NCBI GenBank assembly: GCA_019115765.1
Contig: DXCZ01000012.1
Location: 1 to 64,000, forward strand
Direction of reading: 5' to 3'
Length of the DNA: 64,000 bases
Origin: Candidatus Mediterraneibacter stercoripullorum
GTDB lineage: Bacteria > Bacillota > Clostridia > Lachnospirales > Lachnospiraceae
Under the pieces are notes generated by a model. The model did no database searches. It had not been told where the DNA came from and saw only the letters and a list, made by a program, of their open reading frames with translations. Below, in pieces: positions 1-9,407 of this stretch (positions within the stretch are counted from its first letter, which is position 1; every line of letters begins with the position of its first letter). Made by a program: the position numbers and the translations under genes.

Positions 1-1
1 T

Positions 2-991
2 GTATCTGACCAGTGCGGCGGCCTCGTATCCGCAGTGTACGGCGCACGGATCATGAAGGATCTGGATCTTATCCCGGAAGGATATAAGATCATGGTTGTC
101 GGAACCGTTCAGGAAGAAGACTGCGACGGTCTGTGCTGGCAGTACATTATCAATGAGGATAAGATTCGTCCGGAATTCGTTGTATCTACTGAACCGACTG
201 ACGGCGGCATTTACCGCGGGCAGCGGGGACGTATGGAGATCCGCATTGATGTAAAGGGAGTGTCCTGCCATGGCTCCGCACCCGAGAGAGGCGACAACGC
301 CATCTACAAGATGGCTGATATCCTCCAGGATGTACGCGCACTCAATGAAAACGACGACGCGGACGACACAGAGATCAAGGGGCTTGTAAAGATGCTGAAT
401 CCCAAATACAATCCCGACTGGGAGGAAGCCCGTTTCCTTGGAAGAGGTACTGTAACCGTTTCCCAGATTTTCTACACATCACCCAGCCGCTGTGCTGTGG
501 CTGACTCCTGTGCGGTATCCCTGGACCGCCGCATGACATTCGGTGAGACATGGGAGAGCTGTCTGGATGAGATCCGTGCTCTGCCTAACGTGAAAAAATA
601 CGGGGACGATGTTGTAGTATCCATGTACAATTATGATCGTCCGTCCTACACCGGATGCGTATATGAGATCGAGTGTTATTTCCCGACATGGGCGATTCCC
701 AAGGATCACAAAGTAACAAAGGCTCTTGAACAGGCGTATACCTCTCTGTACGGCGACAAGAGAATCGGAGCTGAAGAGACACTGGAGATGCGCCAGAGCC
801 GTCCTCTTACAGACAAGTGGACCTTCTCTACCAACGGTGTGTCCATCATGGGAAGAAACGGCATCCCCTGCATCGGATTCGGTCCGGGAGCCGAGGCACA
901 GGCACATGCGCCCAATGAGAAGACATGGAAACAGGATCTGGTAACTTGTGCAGCAGTTTACGCGGCACTGCCGGGATGCTACTGTGAATAG
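2..991 (+). CDS. ygeY: YgeY-family M20 metallohydrolase, 5' partial at window edge
   Basis: Frame is open from base 2 ([21 protein letters not shown]...); M20 peptidase-like motifs; directly followed by ygeW, ridA and arcC. Confidence 0.85.
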   Translation, partial: VSDQCGGLVSAVYGARIMKDLDLIPEGYKIMVVGTVQEEDCDGLCWQYIINEDKIRPEFVVSTEPTDGGIYRGQRGRMEIRIDVKGVSCHGSAPERGDNAIYKMADILQDVRALNENDDADDTEIKGLVKMLNPKYNPDWEEARFLGRGTVTVSQIFYTSPSRCAVADSCAVSLDRRMTFGETWESCLDEIRALPNVKKYGDDVVVSMYNYDRPSYTGCVYEIECYFPTWAIPKDHKVTKALEQAYTSLYGDKRIGAEETLEMRQSRPLTDKWTFSTNGVSIMGRNGIPCIGFGPGAEAQAHAPNEKTWKQDLVTCAAVYAALPGCYCE

Positions 992-1051
992 ATCACCATG
1001 AAAGTATAAACAAGATCAAAAAAACAGGATTAATAGGAGGATTAAAATACT

Positions 1052-2245
1052 ATGAAAACATTACAGGACTATATCGATAAGCTGAACGCCCTGAATTTTA
1101 AAGACATGTACAACGGGGACTTTTTCCTGACATGGGAGAAGACAGATGATGAGATTGAGGCTGTCTTCACTGTTGCGGACGCACTCCGCTATATGAGAGA
1201 GAACAACATTTCCACAAAGGTATTCGAGAGCGGACTGGGTATCTCCCTTTTCCGTGACAACTCTACACGTACCCGCTTCTCCTTTGCTTCTGCCTGCAAC
1301 CTGCTCGGCCTTGAAGTACAGGATCTGGACGAAGGAAAATCTCAGGTTGCCCACGGAGAGACGGTCCGCGAGACAGCCAACATGATTTCCTTCATGGCTG
1401 ACGTGATCGGTATCCGTGATGATATGTACATCGGCAAGGGAAATGCCTATATGCATGAAGTTGTTGACGCTGTGACACAGGGAAATAAAGACGGTATCCT
1501 GGAGCAGAAACCCACACTTGTGAATCTGCAGTGCGATATCGACCACCCCACGCAGGCAATGGCTGATATGCTCCATATCATTCATGAATTCGGCGGAGTT
1601 GAGAACCTGAAAGGCAAGAAGATCGCCATGTCATGGGCATACTCTCCTTCCTATGGCAAGCCCCTCTCCGTTCCCCAGGGTATCATAGGACTGATGACTC
1701 GTTTCGGGATGGACGTGGTCCTGGCTCATCCGGAAGGATATGAGGTATTCCCGGAGGTAGAGGCTGTAGCTGCTGAGAATGCGAAGAAATCCGGCGGATC
1801 CTTCACGAAGACCAACAGTATGGCTGAGGCGTTCAAAGATGCAGATATCGTATATCCCAAGAGCTGGGCTCCCTTCGCGGCAATGGAGAAACGTACCGAG
1901 CTGTACGGCAACGGCGACTTCGACGGTATCAAAGAACTGGAAAAGGAACTGCTTGCTCAGAACGCACAGCACAAAGACTGGGCATGTACGGAAGAGCTGA
2001 TGAAGACAACAAAAGATGGAAAGGCTCTCTATATGCACTGTCTGCCGGCCGATATCACAGGCGTAAGCTGCGAGGAAGGCGAAGTGGATGCAAGCGTATT
2101 CGACCGCTACAGAGATCCGCTCTACAAAGAAGCAAGCTACAAACCATATATCATCGCAGCTATGATCTTCCTCGCAAAATTCGCAGATCCCGCTGACATC
2201 CTCAAGAAGCTTGAGGAAAGATCCACCCCGAGGATCTTCAAATAA
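1052..2245 (+). CDS. ygeW: YgeW-type knotted carbamoyltransferase
   Basis: 397 aa; carbamoyltransferase motifs (DNSTRTRFSFASACNLLGL, DIDHPTQAMADMLHI, MHCLPADI); RBS ggagg upstream. Confidence 0.9.
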   Translation: MKTLQDYIDKLNALNFKDMYNGDFFLTWEKTDDEIEAVFTVADALRYMRENNISTKVFESGLGISLFRDNSTRTRFSFASACNLLGLEVQDLDEGKSQVAHGETVRETANMISFMADVIGIRDDMYIGKGNAYMHEVVDAVTQGNKDGILEQKPTLVNLQCDIDHPTQAMADMLHIIHEFGGVENLKGKKIAMSWAYSPSYGKPLSVPQGIIGLMTRFGMDVVLAHPEGYEVFPEVEAVAAENAKKSGGSFTKTNSMAEAFKDADIVYPKSWAPFAAMEKRTELYGNGDFDGIKELEKELLAQNAQHKDWACTEELMKTTKDGKALYMHCLPADITGVSCEEGEVDASVFDRYRDPLYKEASYKPYIIAAMIFLAKFADPADILKKLEERSTPRIFK

Positions 2246-2344
2246 GTCAGCCCGACCGGATAATAAAACCGACATTTATTTCATACGGATAAAACAGATT
2301 GTTTAGAAAAGAAATTATTAAATTTACATCGGAGGTATACAGAA

Positions 2345-2728
2345 ATGTTAAAATATGTTGATACTAAAAATGCACCTGCAGCAATCGGACCTTACTCTCA
2401 GGGGATTATCCTTAACGGAATTGCTTTCTTCTCCGGACAGATCCCGCTGTCACCGGAGACCGGTGAGGTTGTAGGTTCCGATATTACAGAGCAGGCTGAG
2501 CAGGTCATGAAAAATGTGGGGGCTCTTCTTGAGAGCCAGGGCGCTTCATTTACCGATGTGGTAAAAACCACATGTTTCCTGGCAGACATGGGAGATTTCG
2601 CAGCATTCAACGAAGTGTATGCAAAATACTTTACAGGGAATCCGGCCCGTTCCTGTGTAGCTGTAAAGGATCTCCCCAAAGGAGTCCTCTGCGAAGTAGA
2701 GACCATCGCTGCCGTAAAAGAGGATTAA
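2345..2728 (+). CDS. ridA: RidA family reactive enamine/imine deaminase
   Basis: 127 aa; [13 protein letters not shown] and [13 protein letters not shown] motifs; RBS ggagg. Confidence 0.93.
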   Translation: MLKYVDTKNAPAAIGPYSQGIILNGIAFFSGQIPLSPETGEVVGSDITEQAEQVMKNVGALLESQGASFTDVVKTTCFLADMGDFAAFNEVYAKYFTGNPARSCVAVKDLPKGVLCEVETIAAVKED

Positions 2729-2746
2729 AGCAGAAGGAGGCAGGCA

Positions 2747-3691
2747 ATGGAGAAAAAGAAACGTATTGTCATCGCCCTGGGCGGAAACGCCCTGGGCAAT
2801 ACCCTGCCGGAACAGATGAAAGCAGTAAAGATCACCTCCCGTGCCATTGTAGATCTGATCCAGGAGGGATGTGAGGTTGTCATCTCCCACGGCAACGGTC
2901 CCCAGGTAGGGATGGTGAACAACGCTATGATCGCGCTCACACATGAGGATCCCCAGCAGCCCAATACTCCTCTGTCCGTCTGTGTTGCCATGAGCCAGGC
3001 GTACATCGGATATGACCTGCAGAACGCCCTCAGAGAAGAGCTCTTAAACAGAGGGATCGAGGATATTCCCGTGGCGACCATGATCACCCAGGTCAGAGTG
3101 GATCCCGATGATCCCGCATTCGATCATCCGTCCAAGCCCATCGGCCGTTTCATGACAAAGGAGCAGGCGGATCTGATGGCCGAGAAATATGATTATATCA
3201 TGAAAGAGGACGCCGGGCGAGGCTACCGACGTGTGGTTGCCTCTCCCAAGCCCCAGGAGATCATCGAGATCGGAACCATCCGCAACATGGTGGACTCCGG
3301 CGACGTGGTCATCGCCTGCGGCGGAGGCGGCATCCCGGTCACACGCCAGGGCAATCACCTGAAGGGCGCCAGCGCCGTGATCGATAAGGACTTTGCCAGC
3401 TGCCTTCTGGCAAAGGAACTGGACGCTGATTTCCTCATCATCCTGACTGCCGTGGAAAAGGCCGCTGTCAATTTCGGGAAACCGGATGAAAAATGGCTCG
3501 GCGATATTACAGTATCCGAGGCAAAACAGTACATAGAAGAAGGGCATTTCGCACCGGGCAGCATGCTTCCGAAGGTGCAGGCTGCCGTAGAATTCGCAGA
3601 GTCCAAACCAGGACGTCAGGCGCTGATCACACAGCTTGAGAAGGCACGGGACGGAATCCTTGGAAAGACCGGGACACGGATACATCTGTAG
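2747..3691 (+). CDS. arcC: carbamate kinase
   Basis: 314 aa; VIALGGNALG, SHGNGPQVG, VIACGGGGIPV, LTAVEKAAVNFGKP motifs. Confidence 0.95.
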   Translation: MEKKKRIVIALGGNALGNTLPEQMKAVKITSRAIVDLIQEGCEVVISHGNGPQVGMVNNAMIALTHEDPQQPNTPLSVCVAMSQAYIGYDLQNALREELLNRGIEDIPVATMITQVRVDPDDPAFDHPSKPIGRFMTKEQADLMAEKYDYIMKEDAGRGYRRVVASPKPQEIIEIGTIRNMVDSGDVVIACGGGGIPVTRQGNHLKGASAVIDKDFASCLLAKELDADFLIILTAVEKAAVNFGKPDEKWLGDITVSEAKQYIEEGHFAPGSMLPKVQAAVEFAESKPGRQALITQLEKARDGILGKTGTRIHL

Positions 3692-3761
3692 GAGCTGTCT
3701 ATAGGATATAGGAGCTGTCTTTAAGATTCCTTCCATAACAGAAACTTGAACCCAAAACAAG

Positions 3762-3800
3762 GGGAGCGCTTCTCCGTCATGCGGCGGAGGCGCTCCCTTT
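3762..3800. terminator. bidirectional Rho-independent terminator between arcC and ssnA
   Basis: GGGAGCGC-CTCCG stem and its complement, followed by tttct; lies between convergent genes. Confidence 0.75.
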
Positions 3801-3885
3801 CTATATCTGCATGCAGCAGACCAGACAAATATGCCTGCATCTGTACCTTTAACTATCTTCTCAGCTCTGTTTTCTTTCTGTTCGC

Positions 3886-5166
3886 TCAGAGCTCTATCTT
3901 CTTTCCTCTCACGTATTTTGCCCGGATCTCTCTGTCATCCGAGAAATAAATCATCCGTTCCAGTCTGCTCTTTACATCCAAAGGCTGGGGATGCTTCAGA
4001 CGGCTGTCATCCAGCACAACTGCGTCGAATTCATATCCAGGCTCGAAGCTGCCCGCCCTGCCGAAGAATTCTCCTCCGCCTTTCGTAGCCATGTAGAATG
4101 CCTCCTCCACAGTCAGTGCCTTCAGGCTTTCATCCTGGAGCCGCCACCGCAGTTTGGACGACTGGATGGCATGAGCCATGGCCGAGAACATATTTTCCGA
4201 TGAACCGCCTGCCACATCGCTCCCCAGGCCCACATGAAGTCCTTCATCCAGGAAACGGCGCACCGGCGCAATCCCTGACGACACATTCATATTAGACTCC
4301 GGACAGTGAGCAATGAATACATGATTCTCCTTCATCCGGCGGATCTCCTCCTCACCGCTGTAGACACAGTGGGCCATAACAGTGGGGCACTCCCCGCCGA
4401 ACAGTCCGAAACGTTCGTAGGCTTCTCCGTAATATTCCGCCCAGGGGCAGAGTTCCTTCACCCAGGCGATCTCACTGGGATTCTCTGACAGATGAGACTG
4501 AAGAGGGAGACCATATTCCTTCTGGATCTCCTTCAGCTTCTCCATCAGTTCATCTGTACAGCTGGGAGTGAACCGGGGCGTCAGGATGGGCCGGGTATTC
4601 TTATACTCTCTCCCGAGCGCATCCTTCACCCACTCCGCCGTCTCAGCTGCCGACTCTTCCGTGCCCTCCCGGATATAATCCGGACAGTTCCGGTCCATGT
4701 TCACCTTTCCGACCATGGTGCACAGACCGGTCTTCTCCAGCATATCCATGAGGAGCAGAGTTGCCGGACGGTGAACTGTGGCAAATACACAGGCCCGGGT
4801 AGTAGCGCTCTTCTTCAGATTCTCCACAAAGATCCGGTAGGAACCTGCAGCATATTCCAGATCCGCGAACTTCGCCTCCTCCGGAAATGTATTGGTCTCC
4901 AGCCATTCCAGCAGTTCCATGTCCATCCCCAGCCCCCGGTAGGAATACTGAGGCGCGTGGATATGCAGATCCACAAGTCCCGGAATGATCAGACAGTCTC
5001 CGTAATCTGTGATGGGATAGCCTCCCAGCCGGAAAGGCAGTGTCCGGTAGATTCCTTTGACCGCTCCTCCCTGACATACCAGATAGCTGTTCTCATGGAT
5101 CTCCAGCTCCGTCCGGCTTTTACTGAAGATAATATTCCCTTTCAGGATAAAAACAGGTTCACGCAT
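3886..5166 (-). CDS. ssnA: SsnA-type amidohydrolase (putative aminohydrolase)
   Basis: 426 aa; IIPGLVDLHIHAPQYSYRG, QSHLSEN, MAHCVYS, HCPESNMNVSSGIAPVRRFLDEGLHVGLGSDVAGG amidohydrolase motifs; genomic context. Confidence 0.85.
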   Translation of the reverse strand: MREPVFILKGNIIFSKSRTELEIHENSYLVCQGGAVKGIYRTLPFRLGGYPITDYGDCLIIPGLVDLHIHAPQYSYRGLGMDMELLEWLETNTFPEEAKFADLEYAAGSYRIFVENLKKSATTRACVFATVHRPATLLLMDMLEKTGLCTMVGKVNMDRNCPDYIREGTEESAAETAEWVKDALGREYKNTRPILTPRFTPSCTDELMEKLKEIQKEYGLPLQSHLSENPSEIAWVKELCPWAEYYGEAYERFGLFGGECPTVMAHCVYSGEEEIRRMKENHVFIAHCPESNMNVSSGIAPVRRFLDEGLHVGLGSDVAGGSSENMFSAMAHAIQSSKLRWRLQDESLKALTVEEAFYMATKGGGEFFGRAGSFEPGYEFDAVVLDDSRLKHPQPLDVKSRLERMIYFSDDREIRAKYVRGKKIEL

Positions 5167-5184
5167 AAAGTTTTCCTTTCATAT

Positions 5185-6168
5185 TCAGTAATTCACTGTC
5201 TCCAGCATCACTTCCACAACTCCGCCGCAGACCATGCCTTCATCCTCCGCCGCGTCGGCTGTCATATCCACGCGACAGATCTGAAAAGCGGGAGTTTCCA
5301 TGCGCATCATCAGAAGCGCCTTCTGGATGATCTCACTCTCCACGCAGCCGCCACCGATCGTATCCACTGCAGTACCGTCCTCCCGGATCAGCATCTTCGT
5401 CCCCACGCTCCTGGGTGCGGATCCCTTTCTGGAAATGACCGTGGCAAGCACCCTCTTCCTTCCGTCCGGTTCAAAAATGGCATCCAGCAGCTCCGGTGAA
5501 TAACCGCCGCCTTTTGCTCTGGCGTTCTTCTCCTGGATGATCTCCGCCATGACAGAGACCGCGATCTCTTCCGGCGTCTCGGCGCCGATCTTCAGTCCGA
5601 TGGGGGTGTGTACCCCTTCCAGGATCTCCCGGCTGATTCCCTGCTCCGCCAGCTGATCCTTTACGAGAGCCACCCGCCTCCTGCTGCCCATCATTCCTAC
5701 ATAAGCATAGTTCTTGTGAAGGATGCGCTCCAGACATATGGTGTCATACCGGTGCCCCCGGGTGACAATGACAAACCAGGAGTCCGAGTCGCCGTCTGCC
5801 GATTCCAGTCCCTTCTCAAACGAATCACAGATCACCCGGTCCGCTCCCGCTGCTCTGGCATTATCCGCAAATCCCGGACGGTCCTCCAGCACCGTCACGT
5901 AAAATCCCAGCATCTTTCCCATCCGGATGATCGGCATGGATACGTGACCAGCCCCGCAGATGATCAGTTTCGGCATCCGGCCAACCCGCTCACGGAAGAC
6001 GGCCGGGACGTTTTCCTTCTGAGTTTTCTCCACTTTTTCGTCCGCTTTCCTGCTGCCGGAGATCAGACATTTCTCACCTGCCCGTTCCCCTTCCAGCACA
6101 GTTTCAGTCCATATATCTCCTTCAGGAGACTCAAGAGCTTTTTTCAGCTGATTATAAAATTCGTTCAT
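5185..6168 (-). CDS. XdhC/CoxI family protein (Rossmann domain N-terminal, XdhC_CoxI domain C-terminal)
   Basis: 327 aa; LIICGAGHVSMPIIRMGKMLGFYVTVLEDRPGFA, then GSAPRSVGTKMLIREDG...DTIGGGCVESEI. Confidence 0.85.
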   Translation of the reverse strand: MNEFYNQLKKALESPEGDIWTETVLEGERAGEKCLISGSRKADEKVEKTQKENVPAVFRERVGRMPKLIICGAGHVSMPIIRMGKMLGFYVTVLEDRPGFADNARAAGADRVICDSFEKGLESADGDSDSWFVIVTRGHRYDTICLERILHKNYAYVGMMGSRRRVALVKDQLAEQGISREILEGVHTPIGLKIGAETPEEIAVSVMAEIIQEKNARAKGGGYSPELLDAIFEPDGRKRVLATVISRKGSAPRSVGTKMLIREDGTAVDTIGGGCVESEIIQKALLMMRMETPAFQICRVDMTADAAEDEGMVCGGVVEVMLETVNY

Positions 6169-6275
6169 ATACCTTCTCCGTTATCATATTATACTCAAAA
6201 CTCACCCGCAAGTCTTGCGAGCCCGGGCCAGATATGCTATATTAAAAATGAAAACAGGAACAACCGCCAAAGTGG

Positions 6276-6304
6276 TTGACTCCGTTGAAAAGGTAATTTA
6301 TAGA
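6276..6304 (+). promoter_or_regulatory. sigma-A-like promoter for a candidate antisense antitoxin RNA
   Basis: TTGACT (6276-6281), 17 nt, TATAGA (6299-6304). Confidence 0.5.
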
Positions 6305-6307
6305 ATC

Positions 6308-6345
6308 ACCACCCCAACTCGCCAAAGTTCCGGGGTGGTTTTTCT
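6308..6345. terminator. strong GC hairpin (ACCACCCC...GGGGTGGT) followed by a T tract
   Basis: accaccccaactcgccaaagttccggggtggttttt. Confidence 0.6.
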
Positions 6346-6357
6346 ATGCTTAAAACA

Positions 6358-6411
6358 TTACTGGATAAACGTAAATACGAATGTCAGCAATGCCAGAATG
6401 AACAGTAACAT
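6358..6411 (-). pseudogene. C-terminal remnant of a holin-like type I toxin (Hol_Tox-like)
   Basis: Translates as MLLFILALLTFVFTFIQ*, resembling the C-terminus of small holin-like toxins; antisense promoter and hairpin lie just beyond its 3' end. Confidence 0.45.
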
Positions 6412-6413
6412 CC

Positions 6414-7430
6414 TTATTTTCCGAAGCCACAATTAGGAAATGTGCATGTCGGGCAGTTCAGGCACAGGCCGCCCTCGCCCAGCACCGAAAAGTCCTCCGC
6501 AGTAAGCCGCTCTCCTGCTGCGATCCTTGGCAGGACCAGATCAAAGATCGTGCGTTTTGAATACATAACACACCCGGGAAGTCCCATCACCGGGATATCT
6601 CCTGCATAGGCCAGCATGAACATAGCCCCCGGAAGCACCGGAGCGCCGTAGGTGACGACCTGATCCGACGCATTGCGGATGGCAAGGGGCGTCCGGTCGT
6701 CGGGATCCACACTCATCCCGCCTGTGCACACTACCACCTCTGCGCCTTTGGCGATCCATTCCCGGATGGCGTCCGTCACCATATCAGCGTCGTCATTGCA
6801 CAGAGTATTGCCCAGCACTTCCATGCCGGCCTCCTCCAGCTTGTCCTTTACAACAGGGGTGAACTGATCCTGGATCCTGCCATAGTATACCTCGCTCCCC
6901 GTGGTCACGATCCCCGCCTTCATGGGACGGAACGGAAGGAGTTGGAAGATGGGCTCTTCTCCGCATATTTCTCTGACCCGGTTCATCTTCTCCTCTTCGA
7001 TGACAAGGGGGACCACACGCATTCCTACGATCTTGTCTCCTTTCTTCACTGGAAAGTCGCCATGACGGGAAGCCAGAACCATCTGTCCCATGCCGTTCAC
7101 TGCGTTCAGCTTGTCCCGGTTGATCTTCAGCAGGCCGTCACACTCAGCTGAGAGCTCGATCTTTCCTTCCTTCACCCCGGACGCCTTCATGTGCTCTCCC
7201 TGACAAACCTGTCTGAGGATTTCTGCCGCATCGTTCTCATGGAGCATGCCCTCCCGGGCCTCCCACACGTACAGATTTTCCTTGCCGACAGAGAGAAGGA
7301 CCGGAATATCTTCCTCTGTTACAATGTGGCCTTTCCGGAACACTGCATCCTTCGTCACGCCGGGGATGATCTGTGTGATATCGTGGCAGAGCACGCTGCC
7401 TACTGCATCTTCTGTTCTGATCAGTTTCAT
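6414..7430 (-). CDS. molybdopterin-binding (MoeA-like) protein of a Mo-hydroxylase cluster
   Basis: Start at MKLIRTEDAVGSVLCHDIT; VVCTGGMSVDPDDRTPLAI and VMGLPGCVMY motifs; C-terminal Cys cluster CLNCPTCTFPNCGFGK. Confidence 0.8.
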   Translation of the reverse strand: MKLIRTEDAVGSVLCHDITQIIPGVTKDAVFRKGHIVTEEDIPVLLSVGKENLYVWEAREGMLHENDAAEILRQVCQGEHMKASGVKEGKIELSAECDGLLKINRDKLNAVNGMGQMVLASRHGDFPVKKGDKIVGMRVVPLVIEEEKMNRVREICGEEPIFQLLPFRPMKAGIVTTGSEVYYGRIQDQFTPVVKDKLEEAGMEVLGNTLCNDDADMVTDAIREWIAKGAEVVVCTGGMSVDPDDRTPLAIRNASDQVVTYGAPVLPGAMFMLAYAGDIPVMGLPGCVMYSKRTIFDLVLPRIAAGERLTAEDFSVLGEGGLCLNCPTCTFPNCGFGK

Positions 7431-7450
7431 GGTTCTGTCTCCTCCTGTTC

Positions 7451-9376
7451 CTAATCTTCCATGAGAGAAATATTTCCCAGATCCTTCAGCCATACTGCCA
7501 CACAGGCGTCGCTTGGCATCCTCCAGTCTCCTCTCGGGCTGAGGGCAACTGTACCGATCTTCGGGCCGTCCGGCAGACAGGAGCGCTTGAACTGCTGGGA
7601 GAAGAATCTGCGGCAGAATGTCTCCAGCCATTTCAGGATCGTCACATTATCATACTCGTCCCGGAAGGTCAGCTCCGCCAGCCGGAAGATCTTGCTGGGC
7701 TCATAACCGAACCTGAGCATATAGTAGAGGAAGAAATCATGCAGATCATAGGGTCCTACCAGATCCTCTGTCTTCTGCGCGATATCTCCGTCCTTGGGGG
7801 GAAGGAGCTCCGGGCTTACCGGAGTATCCAGCACATCATAGAGCACGTCACGGAGCTGTCTGTCCTCTGCCGTGTCTGCGGCATATTTTACCAGGTGTCG
7901 GACCAGTGTCTTGGGCACAGAGGCGTTGACACCGTACATGGACATGTGGTCTCCGTTATAGGTAGCCCAGCCCAGAGCCAGCTCAGACATATCCCCGGTT
8001 CCGATGACCATTCCCCAGGTCTTATTTGCAATATCCATGAGCACCTGGGTCCGCTCCCTTGCCTGTCCGTTTTCATAGGTCACGCTGTGATCCTCCGGAT
8101 CCTGTCCGATATCCCGGAAATGAATATTCACGGCATCAGCGATGGGAACTTCCTTTAATGTGGCTCCAACCTGCTCTGCCATACGGCAGGCGTTCCGGTA
8201 GGTCCTGTCTGTGGTGCCGAAGCAGGGCATGGTCACAGCCAGGATCTCTTTCTTATCCCTTCCCAGCATGTCGAAAGCACGGGCAGTCACCAGCAGGGCC
8301 AGAGTGGAGTCCAGTCCTCCGGAGATACCTACCACTGCTGTTCTGGCGTTAGTATGGGCCAGACGCTTCTTCAGCCCCATTGCCTGGATCGTAAGGATCT
8401 CCTCACACCGCTTAGCCCTGGCCTGATCATCAGAAGGAACGAAAGGCCGCTTCGGGAAGGTCCTGGTCAGCTGGGTCTTCTCATTTTCAATATAGAACGG
8501 GATCCGGATCAGGTTCTCCCCGTGAGAAGCCTTGAAGGTAGTATTCTTCCTGCGCTCACTGAGGATCCTGCGGATATCCAGTTCCGAATAGACGATGGCA
8601 TTGTGATATCGCTGTGCCTCCGCAAGGATGGTTCCATTCTCTGCGATGATATTGTGTCCGCCGAAGACAAGGTCCGTGGTGGACTCCCCTTCCCCGGCAT
8701 TTGCATAGATATATCCTGCGATCAGGCGTGCGGACTGTCCGGAGATCAGTTCCCTCCGGTAGGTGTCCTTCCCAATCGTCTCATCGCTGGCCGAACAGTT
8801 GACGATCACGGTCGCTCCCTCCAGAGCCGCGCCGATGCTGGGCGGTACCGGCGACCATACATCCTCGCAGATCTCCGCAGAGACTACCAGTCCCTCCATG
8901 GCAGGCGTCTCGAAGAGAAGCTGCGGTCCGAAGGGCACACTTTCTCCTTCAAACGTAATGAACTCCACCCGTTCCGGCCCTGGTGTAAACTGCCGCATCT
9001 CATAAAATTCTCCGTAGTTGGGAAGGAATGTCTTGGTCGTAAATCCAAGGATCTTTCCCTCATTCAGTGCAGCCGCCACATTATAGAGCTTCCCTCCTTT
9101 TTCCAGCGGAAGCCCGAGAAAAACAAGCATATCCTTTCCAGCTGTAAATGCAGCGATCTTAATCAGGGCATCCTTTGCCGCTTTCAGCAGGATATCCTGG
9201 GTAAACAGGTCGCTGCATGTATATCCTGTCAGGCAAAGCTCCGGGAACACCGTGATCTTCGCCCTGTTATCATACGTCTCCTGGATTGCCTCACATATTT
9301 TCTCCGTATTATACGCCACATCCGCCACCCGGATATCCGGCGTCACTGCGGCCACCTTGACAAAACCATGTTTCAT
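7451..9376 (-). CDS. nadE: NAD+ synthase (glutamine-hydrolysing)
   Basis: 641 aa; nitrilase-type amidase N-terminus plus VVGISGGLDSTLAL synthase domain. Confidence 0.95.
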   Translation of the reverse strand: MKHGFVKVAAVTPDIRVADVAYNTEKICEAIQETYDNRAKITVFPELCLTGYTCSDLFTQDILLKAAKDALIKIAAFTAGKDMLVFLGLPLEKGGKLYNVAAALNEGKILGFTTKTFLPNYGEFYEMRQFTPGPERVEFITFEGESVPFGPQLLFETPAMEGLVVSAEICEDVWSPVPPSIGAALEGATVIVNCSASDETIGKDTYRRELISGQSARLIAGYIYANAGEGESTTDLVFGGHNIIAENGTILAEAQRYHNAIVYSELDIRRILSERRKNTTFKASHGENLIRIPFYIENEKTQLTRTFPKRPFVPSDDQARAKRCEEILTIQAMGLKKRLAHTNARTAVVGISGGLDSTLALLVTARAFDMLGRDKKEILAVTMPCFGTTDRTYRNACRMAEQVGATLKEVPIADAVNIHFRDIGQDPEDHSVTYENGQARERTQVLMDIANKTWGMVIGTGDMSELALGWATYNGDHMSMYGVNASVPKTLVRHLVKYAADTAEDRQLRDVLYDVLDTPVSPELLPPKDGDIAQKTEDLVGPYDLHDFFLYYMLRFGYEPSKIFRLAELTFRDEYDNVTILKWLETFCRRFFSQQFKRSCLPDGPKIGTVALSPRGDWRMPSDACVAVWLKDLGNISLMED

Positions 9377-9407
9377 AAGTATTTCCCTCCTTTCTCGCCC
9401 TGTCTGT

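Noticed and set aside
3690-3724. Short direct repeat ataggagctgtct x2 after arcC
   Set aside because: Only two about 12-bp copies; probably slippage, no functional support.
4492-5499. 335-aa plus-strand ORF
   Set aside because: Antisense to ssnA and the XdhC-family gene; no motifs.
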